A DNA stretch of 64,000 nucleotides from Physcia stellaris (GCA_018902385.1 JABSSW010000010.1:248001-312000); one strand, 5' to 3'. Positions 48,248 through 60,694 are shown, counted from the stretch's first letter. A program made the numbers and translations. The notes: generated from the sequence alone by a model not told the origin.

Positions 48248-49260
48248 ATGGAATCAAAAGAGAACAGCGGCTACCGTTACGAGAGTGGACGCCGGTACCA
48301 CAACCATGACGCTGGAGCGTACTACATGCCAAACGACGACAAGGAGGTTTCGCGACTAGGTTTGAGGCCTGACTTGAATCCAAACATGAAAAGGAGAGTG
48401 GCTGACATCCGCAGACACCCAACACAACATCTGGCTCGTCTCTCTAGACGGAGAGTTGCATCGTGCCCCCATCGCCGAGAACCCAACATCCGTCCTTGAC
48501 GTCGGTACGGGCTCTGGTATCTGGGCTGTGGACTTTGCCAATCGCCATCCCAACTGCAACGTCCACGGCATCGATCTCTCTCCGGTGAATCCTAACTGCG
48601 CTACTCCACCTAACTGCTCCTTCCGTGTCAAAGATGTGGAGACGGAGTGGGATTTCCACGACGTCGGCCCCTTCGATTTGATCCACTCTCGGATGCTGGT
48701 GCAAGGTATGCGTGACTGGCGCGGGTACTTCGCGAAGTGTTTCAAGAACCTCAAGCCAGGAGGGTGGGTTGAGGCCCATGAGGTGCGATATCCGAAGCAC
48801 AGTGCCAATCCTTCCGTCTCCGCTGATGCGCCGTACCTACGTTGGGGCCATGTTATCAACGAAGGGTTGGCGAAGGGGGGGATCAATGGTGGTGCTGCCA
48901 GTAAATTTTCGGATTATCTGACAGATTTGGGGTTTGGATGTGTTACAGAGGAAAAAATCGAATGGGCTCTTGGGCCCTGGAAAGAGGACGAGAAGGGGAG
49001 ACGGATCGGTGAGATGCAGTTGGCAAATATCCATAGCGGGCTTGAAGGGTTGACGACAAGAGTCGTGACCAAGAATTTGGGATGGACGCAAGAACAGGTG
49101 GATGAGTTTGTAAAGGAGATACACGAAGATATAGATAACCCCGAGAAGAAATATATCAGCACCGTGTAAGTCCACCCCAACTTCACATGCAAGACCTCGC
49201 AAATTGAGCCGGTTTTCTAACAGGAGCAGGTCGGTCCACACCGCACAAAAGCCTGTCTAG
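48248..49260 (+). CDS. LaeA-like SAM-dependent methyltransferase
   Basis: Class I S-adenosylmethionine methyltransferase of the group that includes LaeA-like and secondary-metabolite enzymes; substrate unknown. Exons 48248-48359, 48415-49165 and 49230-49260 give 297 residues. The N-terminal motif AYYMPNDDKEVSRLDTQHN is the family's entry motif. SAM motif I is VLDVGTGSGIWAVDFA, acidic strand end HGIDLSP, then FDLIHSRMLVQGMRDW and LKPGGWVEAHE. The last acceptor could also be at 49223 (CAG six bases earlier), which would add two residues in frame. The short final exon ends QKPV, close to the QKP end common in this family. No biosynthetic cluster genes are beside it. Confidence 0.9.
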
Positions 49261-50821
49261 AGTAGACAGAAGTCCAGCCGAAAATTTGTAAAACCCTCCG
49301 GCGATCGATTGGCTTGTAGATGATTGCAGGTTCCTTGTGGCAAGCCTTGTTCTGACTGTTTACCAACAATCAATGCTAACAAAGATATGCGGTGCATGTG
49401 GTTAGGTGGTATGTTCGCAGGTAGTACTCCGTGTATGGCCAGAGGCTGATCGTCTTCTGGTAGCACGAAAGCACACAATAAGGCTTGAGAGCACATGTGT
49501 AGCCTCATCGGGTACATAACAGGAACGTCACCCAAATGGCGTGGCGTCTGAGGTAATCTATGATCAGGGAGCCAACCAATTCTCTGAGTCTCGCACCGTG
49601 GAGATCAGTGAATCTGCAGTAGCCCGTCAGTGGGTACTGTGTAAACTTGACAGCCTTGCAGCTGTCTTGCAGATGGGTAGTGTAGGACGGTGACACCAAA
49701 GTCTAGAATCTGCTGTTACTTTTGCAAGTCCGTCTAGAGGATCACGCGGCACACCAATCCCACAACGACATTACAGCGTAGTGTATTTGGGTTGTCTATC
49801 TTGATGATTGACGTACGCACTACTTCCTCATCCAGATCCTGAGCGACCCACACCCTCGGGCGAAACAAGGTTCTGACGGATCGTGATCGTCGCCATAGAT
49901 CAACAGAGGCTCTGGTCCTCGGCTGACTCAGATGGTCGTCCAGGTCAGGAACGTCTGTACGGGCCGTTAAGTTGGAGCGGCGGCGCCAGGGCACACACAG
50001 GGGCAGGAGTAGACGAACACGGACTGACGTGAGCTTAAGGTACTGTATGTAGTCAAAGAGGAAACAGTGCCATCCAAATTCGAGGCAGTGCTGAAAGCCA
50101 AGAGTCTGGCGCTCCTTGCCGTTATTATTGGTTCAGGCTGAGGGGAAATTAAAGCAAAATCGCAGCCTTAGATGCGGCCCGTGCATACTCGGTGCCCTAA
50201 TCTCCGTACAGCCTTGCGACTGTCCACTTTCACCTTGATGAAGGAAGTTTCTCGCAACGGTTCTGCCCACGAAGACTGCCACTGAATGAGAAGCATCACT
50301 GCTCTCATTGAGGTAGATACCGCAAAGAAAGAGATGCGTAAGGAGCGCAATTTTAGCAACCGAGATTCCCGGAGATGTCAGCTCACCCACGTCTGAAACT
50401 GCGCCGCGTTCCTGTGTAGTAAGCCTTGAGGCTTACATGGGTCCTATGAGAGTGCCTCGTCCCATGCAGCGTTAAGCGAAAGGCTGGGGTAATGGTCTTA
50501 TCGAGGAGTCCAAAATAGCACTCTTGATTTTCAGCTGACTGGACTGGCCGGGGGCGCAATTTCCTCCGAGGGACTGATAATTGAAGCCATCCCACCCTCT
50601 TCACTCTCGACTCTCCACCTTCCTCGTCCTTGAGCCTCACTACTCTACTCCTCTTTCCCTTTTGTTGAAGACTTCTTCCCTTCCTTTTCCTACAAATCTC
50701 TCTCTCTCCTTCTTATTCTTCAATCACTGCACTCTAGTCCGTAGCACCACTTCAGGGTTTTCCATCACCGACAAAGGCTATCAAGCTTTAGTGAGACCAA
50801 TCTACATCAATCACTGCAACC
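49261..50821. other. Intergenic, promoter of the small secreted protein gene
   Basis: 1.5 kb without a supported gene. The end (about 50585-50720) is CT-rich with a TCTCTCTCCTTCTT-type leader before the next ATG. Confidence 0.55.
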
Positions 50822-51327
50822 ATGCTCGTCCTCCGCACCCTCGCTTTTTCGGCCCTCGCCCTCCTAACCGCTGCCCAAAGTCCCACCATCAGTCTGAGCC
50901 CGGCAGAGGTATGCTCTCCCCTCTTCATTTCATCCTCATCTCCTTCCGTCCCCGCATTTCGCTAATTTCCCCGTCACAGGCAACCAAAGCCGTCAATGAC
51001 CTTCAATCCTACCTCAGTGGTCTAACCACAAAAGCTGCCTACTCCACCGCAGTTTCCGTCATCGCTACCGCCGTCCCCAGCGACGTGCAAGACCAGATCC
51101 AGTTCGATCCGGAGGGATACATCCAGAGCCTAGCCACCGCCACTGCAGTACCCTCTTGGTACTCCGCTATGCCGACTCCGATACAGCAGTTCTGGAGCAG
51201 TGTTGGCGCTGCGGAGATTAGCATCGTCAGCAAGGACGCCAAAGGGCCGGCGCCGACGAATGCGGTCAATGTCAAATTGGCGGGAGCTGCGTTGGCTGCC
51301 GGTGGGGCGGTGATGGCTATGTTGTGA
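50822..51327 (+). CDS. Small secreted, probably GPI-anchored protein
   Basis: 144-residue protein from exons 50822-50908 and 50980-51327 (71-nt intron, donor GTATGC). Residues 1-19 (MLVLRTLAFSALALLTAAQ) are a signal peptide with the cleavage expected after Ala. The mature part is Ala/Ser/Val-rich without cysteines. The last 18 residues (KLAGAALAAGGAVMAML) are hydrophobic after a small-residue stretch, which fits a GPI attachment signal. Likely on the cell surface or in the wall; the molecular role is unknown. The start is set by the signal peptide. Confidence 0.85.
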
Positions 51328-54096
51328 AAAGATTGAACAAATTACTAGATTTGTTCCTGCCAATATTGTTTGTAGCTTAGGTGCTGGGTTGGAAGGATTG
51401 GGCTGGAGGGGGAACCATGAGAAGGTTGGCGTTTTTCGTGGTTCATTATGGTTTACTTTTATGAGCGATGGCGCTTACGAATGGGTCTCGACGGATTTGC
51501 AGGGTCTTCCATTATTCTTTCTTCTTTATGGGCGTCTGACGTCTGCTTAGTATAATTACTTGCTTGGAATAATCCCCAAAAGGGCCAATTGCCTTGCTCG
51601 GACTCTTACCTTCTTGCAATAACGAATGTCGCGTTCATTCTTATCTTAAGTCCTTCTCCTCACTCGCTCCTTTGTTTTCCCTCTTGTGACAATTCACGCC
51701 ATTCGTGCATACGGCTCCCAGAACCCAAACATCAAGCACCGGAGAATTCTTACCTCGCCTTACGTCTAACGCGCTTGTGCTTCTTCGCACCTACCATAGA
51801 CTCCATACCCTCTCCGCGAAGAATCTCTGTCTGTTCAATTGCGTATCTCAAAAGCTTCGATCAGGAGACTATTGATTCTTCCTTCATTTCAACGCCTGCT
51901 TTGTACAAAAGGCTACTCTTAAAGCTTTCGGCGGGGGAAGGGGCATTCTACTCCAAGCACCCAAGGCTCGAAATCCCGTCCCCCCGGCGCTCTGTAATTT
52001 TGAAGATGTATTCTCCCTTTGCTTACTCTTGGAGTTCTACGCTCTCGCATTCAAGCAAGAATGATTAGTCCTGAGTCTTGTTTTTGTTTGATGGAATTAC
52101 GAGTCAGGAGTCAATAAGGGCACTCTTCAGCATGCGTTAGGAGCATTAGAAAGGGATTGATGTCTAGTCTTCACAGTCACACCCTTGAAACGTTCAGCTT
52201 TGATCGAGCACGACTCAAGCTCTCTCAGGCTAGGTATATCTAGTCGTTGTTGAGCTAGGGAGCATGGACTGGGGAGGCGAATAATGGTGTTCATAGAAAT
52301 GGTGGTGCAGATCTGTGAGTGTGGAAGCTAGAAAGCGTTCATCAGTGCGGGAGGTTACAGCAGCTTGCGAGAAATGATGGTGGGACTTTATAGTGGGTAC
52401 GAGGCAGTTGGAAAGGATGGATTTGTCGTCGAATTTTCAAGGTGTGCCAAGCCGTTGGCACGACATGGGGTGGTTTTTTCTCTTCATGCTCAGCAGCAGT
52501 TGGGGCCCAAAACCTGACATTCATGCAACGTATTCTAACAGTCATCCAGTCAGAGCTTTTAGCTTCATTGAGCTTCTCAGGAACTGGGAGTGATCAAAGT
52601 CGAGATATCCTCACCATTGTGAACGCGAGTAACGTACGATTCTTTTAGTCTACCGAACTTTGTTTGAATCTTATGTTTGCATAACGCAAGCGGATAGTAG
52701 TGAAGGAATTTTGTAGAAGTGTCCTTACATGGGGCTTCCACATATGCAACGACGGCGTTGTGCCGATTGTCACCCGACTTTGGACAATCTCGTAAAACGC
52801 CCCTGGATTTACTACAAGAATATCACAAATCCACTTAGTATTCGCGACAATGTGATTTTTAACAGTCATCCTAATCAATCTCTCCTTTTACCGTGATCAA
52901 GTGGGGTTTTTTCAAACAGTGCATCAACCCTCTTTTGCTCAATCTCTCGGCTATCCTTCGAAATAGTTTAACCAGATGAGCGCAATCTAGAGTCTGTGAA
53001 TGCGACTGGAGGCGCCGCGTGAACACTTGACATTATTATTGTATGATTCAAGCGATAGTCGACATAGTTGACCTGAGACAGGGTGTAAGAATCCAAGGTA
53101 TTATTAGCCATCGTAATCGCGCCAAACCACCATCGAAGCCGCGGTCCTTTAGCGTTCTCTTCCATTCCATAACGGGGCCATGGTTCGTCTTCAAGAGGAA
53201 ATCAAAACAGGAAAGGCTCCGACATTCGCAGCAGGATGATGGAAGAGGATTGAGCAGAGGAGTTTGGGATGACAGCCTGGATTGGGAATAGTAGGAATAG
53301 TACAGCCACGACTCGGCTAAGGGTTTGGCGCCCAATCATGTGCAGGCTTCACCGTTTCACTTTCGACCTTCCAGTTTCAAATTGTATCTTCAAACTACCA
53401 CCCACGTAGTGGAAGAAGCACGCGGATCATGCTGCGACCGCGGCAACTTTTCTCAAGATTATTGTTAGCACCCCTGACGTGATGATTGGCCAGCAAGCTT
53501 GATCGGACAGCGCGAATTGGTCAGAAGTCGAGATTCTCGGTCATCGACAAGACCAATGCACTCCCACGGCGGCTGCCGCTGACCTCAACCTGGGCCCTTC
53601 TGCTGACCGTCTTTTCCTTTCCCTTCATCTATCACCATATTGTACTATTTCGTCGCAAGTCGATCACGATCTCGTCGCTACATTCATAATCATGCTATAC
53701 ATCTTCGCCCGGACTACCTCTCCAAAGGCATAATACATCCGCTACCGCATCTAGTGCATCGCTAGGATTCACCAACATTCCGAGTCTCATCTGCCTACAT
53801 TTGTTTTTCTCTAACCTACCTTGCGCCGACATTATAGGGTCATAGTTTCGGTATCTGGCATACTTGAACCTCCAAGACCTATTAACACTGTACATCTTTG
53901 CCCCGTGTGTGGGTCTCAACAATACCCCGGACATTGCCCGTCACAGCATCGGCTTTTCACAGCAGAGAGCACATCGCATTACTGCGTTAATTCTACTGAC
54001 GCAACTTCAATTCGGTCTGCGCCCTCAGGGCCTCCTTGACCTCACTTCTTGTTGTCCAACCCTTCCAGCGCTACCTTACAACGCTTCAGCTAGAAG
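51328..54096. other. Intergenic, 2.8 kb, no supported gene
   Basis: Contains the 3' region of the small secreted protein gene. A 159-codon + ORF (51589-52068) starts with TTG and lacks any domain. Nothing else was seen. Confidence 0.5.
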
Positions 54097-54945
54097 ATGC
54101 GCTCTATCAGCAAATCAATATTTTGGACAGCTTCCTTACTGCTCCTCGTACCGTCCACAGACGCAACCTCAAGTCCTTGGATCACGCTCTCCTCATTCCA
54201 GCAGATATCCGGATTCTCCAGCGTCTGTGCGAAAGCCTACAATACTCCGCTCACCCAATGCACAGAAAAGGACTTCGCCCCTGGCAGGGCGTGCTCGTTG
54301 AAATGCGTGGAACAATTGGAAGGGGTGTCAGCCCTCATCAATACTCAGTGCAAAGGCACCAAGGCATATCCGGACACGCTCATTGGCATGTTTTTCACGA
54401 AAGCCGGCGTCAGCACGCTCTGTCCCAATGTTCTTGACTCAACTGGTGGATCTGGAGGAGTCAGTGAGGGGGAAAGCTCGCAGAGCACAATGGCAACGTC
54501 GACTTCGAACACCCTCCCCCAGACTATTGCGCAGACGACAACGACGGAAATCTCTAGCACGAGCCTGAGCACAACGCTGTCCGTGGCATCTTCCACACCT
54601 GTCTCAAGCTCTACTCCCTCGGCTTCCTCCGCTGTATCCACTACGTCCTCCTCTGCAACGTCGGAAACTCAAGAAGCTGAACCGACCCTGAACCCCTCGG
54701 CGACCCTGACACAGTCACGCTTGTCGGGCATCGGATCGAGCATTGTGCTGGCTCCTAGCTCTACTTCTTCAAGCGCAAGCGCTACAGCTTCGAGTTCGCA
54801 AGACCGGGATAATAACCGTAATGGTGGAGGCGGTAGCGGCGGGACGCCCTTCGATATCTCCTCCGCCTCTAATCGCAATATCGCGCATATGTCCTGGGTT
54901 ATCCCAAGTCTAGTTTGCCTCCTCACTGGCATGTGGCTTGTGTGA
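54097..54945 (+). CDS. Ser/Thr-rich GPI-anchored cell-surface protein with Cys-rich N-domain
   Basis: 282 residues in one exon. A signal peptide lies at about 1-23 (SKSIFWTASLLLLVPSTDA). Residues about 30-110 contain six cysteines (VCAKAYNTPLTQC, ACSLKCVEQLEG, NTQCKG, STLCPN) and look like a small disulphide-bonded domain. Residues about 120-240 are a Ser/Thr stalk, expected to be O-mannosylated. Then come Gly/Asn-rich residues and a C-terminal hydrophobic tail (MSWVIPSLVCLLTGMWLV), a GPI signal. It would sit on the membrane or wall. The domain resembles fungal GPI proteins of unknown function. Confidence 0.85.
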   Translation: MRSISKSIFWTASLLLLVPSTDATSSPWITLSSFQQISGFSSVCAKAYNTPLTQCTEKDFAPGRACSLKCVEQLEGVSALINTQCKGTKAYPDTLIGMFFTKAGVSTLCPNVLDSTGGSGGVSEGESSQSTMATSTSNTLPQTIAQTTTTEISSTSLSTTLSVASSTPVSSSTPSASSAVSTTSSSATSETQEAEPTLNPSATLTQSRLSGIGSSIVLAPSSTSSSASATASSSQDRDNNRNGGGGSGGTPFDISSASNRNIAHMSWVIPSLVCLLTGMWLV

Positions 54946-55318
54946 AAAAGGAGTACTCCGTCATAAAGATCCTTATGTGTCAGAATTACCCAATCAAGAA
55001 ATACACACAACATGGCCACAGCTCATATGCATGGCGCACGGACCTGAAGAAGATCGAAGCTTCAGCAGAAGCTTGCATGAAGCTAGCAATCCATAGACTA
55101 AGTCTCTACATGAAGTATGAGTCCTAACATCGGGTCTTGACGGGTTCCATGGGTCACATTCTGCAACGCCGTCATAGAATCTATGACCCAGGGCATTGGT
55201 CACCTAATACATGACACCCGCACGATGTATAAAAAGTCTGCAACAGTATTGGAGGCCTTCCTCTCCAGGTACTTCTTCCGCAAACGATCACCTTTCGAAT
55301 CCTCTCTATCAAATCATT
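54946..55318. other. Intergenic with a partial inverted repeat
   Basis: Short spacer. An imperfect stem pairs TGGGTCA near 55149 with TGACCCA near 55185, possibly a 3'-end structure. No gene. Confidence 0.5.
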
Positions 55319-55702
55319 ATGACTGGGCTTGACCTGATAACAAAGCGGGAGATCTTGGACCTTGCCTGGAAGGCCGTCTTATTTGTGTTCGACAAAGTTC
55401 AGTGGCTTGAGCGAAAAGGGGTTGATAGGATCTACATTTTAGGCGGTGTTCTCCTCGGGCTTCTCGTTATCGACAGCGCACTCCTTTGGTTACTGAACTG
55501 GCTCTGGTGGCTTCTTGGTGCCGGGGTGGTTAGTATTGCGGCCAACGGCGTGCTTCAATTTACTAGCGGATCAACCACAGCTCTGAACAACGCGGGCGAG
55601 AACATTATTCGAAGCCTTGAAGGAGGAACCAATGATCAACCTGCAACGATAGAAGCTGCGGCAGATGCACCCACCGGTCACACCGAGGAAGAGGAAGTAT
55701 AA
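55319..55702 (+). CDS. Small membrane protein
   Basis: 127 residues from ATG 55319 (MTGLDLITKREILD); the frame is open upstream to 55211 but the added residues look non-coding. An amphipathic N-terminal helix is followed by a long hydrophobic stretch (IYILGGVLLGLLVIDSALLWLLNWLWWLLGAGVVSIAANGV) that could hold one or two membrane segments. The C-terminus is acidic (HTEEEEV). No family is recognised. Confidence 0.6.
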   Translation: MTGLDLITKREILDLAWKAVLFVFDKVQWLERKGVDRIYILGGVLLGLLVIDSALLWLLNWLWWLLGAGVVSIAANGVLQFTSGSTTALNNAGENIIRSLEGGTNDQPATIEAAADAPTGHTEEEEV

Positions 55703-56081
55703 AGGACGAAGGTTTTCGCAGAGAGAGGGGCGTTACCTCGAGTACGGCGTCGACAGGGGCACGATTCCTCACAGGTTTACGAAAGGTTGGTGAGTAGATG
55801 CTAAGGGGTGTTTACGAGTACATATGATGATTGACGAAAGTTGGATCTGAATTTGGCGATACCCTTTGAGCGAGATAATACACTGTGTTTGAAAATGCAT
55901 TTAAATCCAATTTGATCGCTTGACCGACAGATTTCTTCTCCCTGTTCAGATGCAGTAAGATGGTCGTGATATGAGAACTTGTAGACTGTGGGCTTCAGGT
56001 GGTGATAGTCCGCTACTTCGGGACTAGCGCTGCCTGCATACTTTTACGACCTCCACATCCAAACCTCGAAGTAGGGAAATC
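55703..56081. other. Spacer upstream of the PPIL2 gene
   Basis: No gene. Contains the promoter of the cyclophilin gene. Confidence 0.55.
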
Positions 56082-57879
56082 ATGGGCAAAGGTGAGCAGC
56101 TCCATTTTCGCCTGCCCGCTAAGGGACTGCGCTCACATACTCTCAGGTACTGATAAGCTTTACGTATGAGAGCCGATCCCCGTACTGCATCTTCGATTCA
56201 GCTAATACTCGTGAATAGATCACCCACAGCGAATGGGCCTCCGAAGATGCCTTCTCCGCCAGCGCAGGCTCAGGCCTCACGAAGGCTGCAGGGACTGGGG
56301 TACCTTTCAAACGCCTTCCATTCAACTTCTGCGCCATCTCCCTTCAACCCTTCAAGTCGCCGGTCTGCACCCCTGACGGCACAATTTTCGACATCGACAA
56401 TATCCTCCCCTGGCTCTTGAAGCATGGCACCAACCCGGTCAATGGTGCCTCTCTCCAATCTACAGAGCTAGTCAAGCTTAACTTCGCAAAAAACGATGAC
56501 GGCGAGATGGTGGATCCTGTTACATTCAAGGTCTTCACAGACAACACGCACATCGTCGCTTTGCGGACCACCGGCAACGTCTTCGCCCATGATACAGTCG
56601 AACGGCTCAATATAAAAGCAAAGATGTGGGAAGATCTCGTCAGCGGGCAAGAGTTTGGCAGGAAAGACATCATCACCCTGCAAGACCCACAAAACGTCGA
56701 ATCCCGCAACCTCAGCTCTTTCAAATACCTCAAAGACGGTACCAGCACGCTCACTCCCCAACAACAGCGCGAACGCAACGACCCATCCAAAAATGTCAAC
56801 CTCGATGCCCTGGGCAGCGCAGCAGACGTCTTTGCCCTGCGCCAAAACCCGGCCGAGATCGCCAAATCACTGACCAAGAACCTCAAAACCTCTACCCCCA
56901 AACCTACTGGCTCCCCCTCACCGTCGACTTCAACGATCTCCAAACCCGCTACAACGTCTTCAAATATCAACAACGCCTCAAAACCCTACAATGCCGCCCT
57001 CCACACCACCGGCCGCGCCGCCGCCTCCTTCACCTCCACAGGCCTCACCCCTCACACCACCGCCGAGCGCGCCCTCCTCTCTGACGAAGACTACATGCTG
57101 CACCCACGCCGCGTCAAAACGCCCGGCTACGCGCGCGTGAGCACCTCCCTCGGCGCCCTAAACCTCGAACTCCTACCCGAATTCGCGCCCAAAGCAGTGT
57201 GGAACTTCGTGCAGTTGTCCAAGCGGGGTACTACACATCCACGACCTTCCACCGCAACATCCGGAACTTCATGATCCAAGGCGGCGACCCGACCGGCACG
57301 GGAAAGGGTGGCGCGAGCTGCTGGGGCAAGAGCTTCGGGGATGAGTTCGACGGGCCGCTGAGCCATGCGCTGGGGAGAGGGATGGTGTCCATGGCGAATA
57401 AGGGGAAGAATACCAATGGTAGCCAGTTCTTCATCTTGTACCGCCCCGCCAAACACCTGGATCGGAAACACACCATTTTCGCGCGGGTGGTGGGCGGTTT
57501 GGAGACGCTGGCTGCGATGGAGATGGCTGAGGTTGGTGAGGCGGATCGGCCGGTTGAGGAGATTAGGGTTTTGGGCGTGGATGTCTTCGTTGATCCGTTT
57601 GAGGAGTTCCTTAAGAAGAGGAGGGAGGCGGAAGAAGCGGAGGGCGTGAAGAAGGAGGGGGGCAAGGAGGATGAGAGGACGACGTGGACGGGGAAGAGGG
57701 TTAGGGGAGAGGGGAAGGGGGATGCTGCAGCGGGCAGCGGGGTCGGGAAATACCTGCACGCTGCGGCCCCCGCGACTGGAGCTGGGCAGCAAGTGGCGGA
57801 GGAATGGGAGGGCGCCGAGGAGCCGGTTAAGAAGAAGGTTAAGGCTGGAGGGGGCTTTGGGAATTTCGACAGCTGGTAG
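56082..57879 (+). CDS. PPIL2/Cyp60-type cyclophilin with U-box; one frame break
   Basis: Nuclear peptidyl-prolyl isomerase with a U-box (ubiquitin-ligase type), spliceosome-associated in other eukaryotes. Exons 56082-56091, 56147-56163 and 56219-57879; the first two tiny exons spell MGKGTDKLY and join to ITHSEWAS. The U-box (residues about 35-105) has FNFCAISLQPFKSPVCTPDG, IDNILPWLLKHGTNPV and DPVTFKVFTDNTHIVAL. The cyclophilin domain (from LGALNLELLPEFAPKAVWNF) has FHRNIRNFMIQGGDPTGTGKGG, FGDEF, MANKGKNTNGSQFFI and KHTIFARVVGG. The frame shifts by -1 at a run of four G (57225-57228); five G would give SKRGYYTSTTFHR, as the family requires. This conserved gene is unlikely to be dead, so an indel error is the best explanation. 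Confidence 0.9.
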
Positions 57880-58979
57880 AAGTCTCCGAAATCCTAACCC
57901 CAACCAAGGCGAACCACGAAGATTTTGCGTTTCTGGTTTCCTCGTTCGTTCCATCAATGCCTACCTATGTACTGAAAGAGAGTTGCGATCCAAAGTATCA
58001 CGGATGACAGACATATAGCCTAAGGGGCTCTTATAACCAGCTCTCCCTCTTTGCTATCCCCATTCTTCTTCTCCCTCCGCGCTCCCTCCATCTAACATCC
58101 AACATCCATCTAAAAAAGGTCTAACCCTCGCCCCCCCCTCCCTTCTATATCCTCCTCACGACTTACCAGTCCTCCCATCCTATCCCCTCTATCTCGTCCC
58201 CCAAAGCTACACCGGTCCATCCCTTCCACCTAAAAAAAACATGCCAAAGACATTATAGCAACCAGCCCAGCCCAGCCCAACCGACCCAACAGAACCAAAC
58301 CAGCCCAACCAAACAGAGAGATAAAACGAAAGTAGGTATTGCTGTTATGCTATAACCTAGGTAGGGAGGTAGAGAGGCTGAGGGCAGATGTAGAGAGTAG
58401 CCGAGCGCAGATGTAGATAGTGATGACGCGTAGGATGGATAGGATCGGATGGGAAGGGATAGGATAGGTACGAGACCGTTTTCCATAGAAAAAGAAAGGC
58501 AAGGGCGGGCGGGGTGGTTAGTACGTGAGGTTTAAGGATGGGACTGTAGTCTTCATCTCAACTTTCCACTGGATCCCATCGGTTGTTGGAAGCACCCCCC
58601 GGAACCCAAAAAAAAAGCGTAGAGTAGACACAAGAAAACAATAATATGGGAGGCGCTGCAACATCCATCGATTCCATTCTAATAGATTAATCCCTCTCTC
58701 TATCCCAGGAACCGGAATTAATTGACAACAAAACCCAACAACAACAAACGGCGAAAGAGAAATCTCCCCTTTCCTGATCCAAAGTTTTTGCAAATGCCCT
58801 CACATGCCCCTCATCTCACATGATCGACATCTTCCTCTTTTTCTCTTTTCTTTGTGCTCTTTTGAAAAATCTTTCCTAAATCCAATGAACATCCCCAATC
58901 CCCTTGTCATAAACCCCCTCTTCCCATCCCTCCCCACTCTAACACCACCAACGAAAACCAAATAGAACGAAAAAAAAAA
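57880..58979. other. Region between convergent genes
   Basis: 3' regions of PPIL2 (+) and the Ste50-like gene (-). C/T-rich stretches with poly-A runs. No gene. Confidence 0.6.
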
Positions 58980-60694
58980 TCAAAGAACGCCCCCAGGCGG
59001 GAACTGAATCGCGCTTCCCCCCCTCCCACTCCCCAAACTCGCCGTCTCGCTCCCCGCCCCGCCCAAAAAGCCCCCACCGGTGCCCATCCCACTAGGACCA
59101 CTATGGCCCTCCATCGGCGCGGCGTGTTTCCGGAGCATAAACATCGGCTTGCGGCCCTCGCGGTCCAGCTGCTTGAATAAGATAAGCGGTTTCTCTTCCA
59201 AGCCCAGACAGCGCTCTTGGTCGCCGTAGACAATGTACAAGGCGTACTGCCGCCAGTCGGCGTTGATGTTGTATTTCTTGAGCGCGGCGGGGAGGACCTT
59301 GTGGCACGGATCTTCCATGCTGACGCGGAAGGATTTGAAGATTTCGGCGTTGGCGCCACCGCCCGAGTTGGGTGCCGAGGAAGCCGTGTCCGGGTCCGCG
59401 TTCGAGGTACTGATTTCACGGGGCGGGTTTCTTGTCGGACGAGCCGTCGAGCCGGGCGTCGGTGTTGGTCCGCTGCGGTCGCTGTTCGGGCCTAGGTTGT
59501 AGACTTCACGGGTGAGGGGTTCTTCCGTGTGGGAGTAGACGTTCGGGCGGGCGGTGGAAGGCGTTTGCGCTTCGCGGCCGTACGTTCGGTGGGGGAGGGT
59601 GGTTTGTGGGTTGGAGGAGACGTAGGTGTTTGGCGATGTGGGGGAGGGGATGTTGGCGCGGTTGGGAGAAGTGGCGCTAGGTGGGGCGTCACCGTTTATG
59701 GAGGCTGTGAGGTGGGAGGAGGCTGCGACGGCGGCGGCGGAGGGGTCTAGACTGGCGTTGTCGGATATTGCTTTGCCTTCTGGAATGGATTGTGGTATGT
59801 AGGTCGGAGAGTTGCTTTTCGGTGTCGAGCCTAGGAACAACCGTTTGGTGGAGAACTTTCTTGATAAACTACTGCCACTTTTCTCTGGCGGTAGCTGTGA
59901 GACTAACGGAGACATGACATCTTCGTGATGCTGTTGTAGGTCAGGGCTGTTCGCAGGGAAAGGAAGTGGTTGGGATCGATCCTTGGCCATTCGGAATATG
60001 GGCAGAAGTTCATCTCGTAATCTGCGGTACTCGTCCGTGACTCGTCTTATCTCGGTTTCCATCTGAACAAGGCGGTCATCCCGAAGCTTGATGGATTGAA
60101 TAATGCGGGAAAGGTCGTCCCGCGAAGCTGTCTGATCATGGAGGCTGGCATCGGCGGCTGGATTCTGATCAGCCTGGCTTGTGTGAAATGGTATCTCGGA
60201 CTTACATGGTGGTATATAATGATCAGACTCTATAGGTACGTCCTGTCTGATTTTGACATCATACACGCCTTTCAGTATTGTAAGCCGATGCCCTACGCTG
60301 ACTATAGACATCTCTTTCAGTTCTTCATGCTTGAGAGCTATCAAAGCTTCGCCAACAATCTCGTTCTCTGTTGAAAGATAATCGTTAGAAAATGTAGGTC
60401 TCGAATGTACGCGAGAGATATGACTTTACCCAAGAATATATCACAATACTGCGGAAGCCCAAGGCTGGAGACATAGTCTGCACACTGGCCTGTTGTCCAC
60501 TTCATTATGGAGTCTCCTGGTGAGAGCCTGTCGGTGTCCTGGCGACCAAAAGTAGGGGTCGGTTCGGTGGAAGGAGGGTCTGAGTCTGTAGGAGACGTGT
60601 CGTCGTCGGTAGGCAGTATTGGCGAAGGTATGACACTTCTCTCGTACTCGTCGTCGGCGTCGGAATCAGCATGGTAGGCAGTGTGGCCAGCCAT
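58980..60694 (-). CDS. STE50: Ste50-like MAPK adaptor (SAM and RA domains)
   Basis: Cytosolic adaptor that links Ste11-type MAPKKK to Cdc42/Ras and the membrane in pheromone, filamentation and osmotic pathways. Exons 60430-60694 (ATG at 60694) and 58980-60367 with a 62-nt intron give 550 residues. The SAM domain (about 62-130) reads MKWTTGQCADYVSSLGLPQYCDIF, ENEIVGEALIALKHEELKEM, VGHRLTILKGVY. A coiled helix follows at about 185-225 (RDDRLVQMETEIRRVTDEYRRLRDEL). Then comes a Ser/Pro-rich linker of about 200 residues. The Ras-association domain (about 430-515) reads EIFKSFRVSMEDPCHKVLPAALKKYNI, YALYIVYGDQERCLGLEEKPLILFKQL, FMLRKH. All elements of the family are present and in one frame. Confidence 0.95.

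Noticed and set aside
51589-52068. 159-codon ORF on the plus strand
   Set aside because: Begins with TTG, Ser/Pro-rich by C/T composition, and no family features.
55149-55192. Structured RNA from the TGGGTCA/TGACCCA pair
   Set aside because: The stem is short and imperfect; not enough to call an RNA gene.
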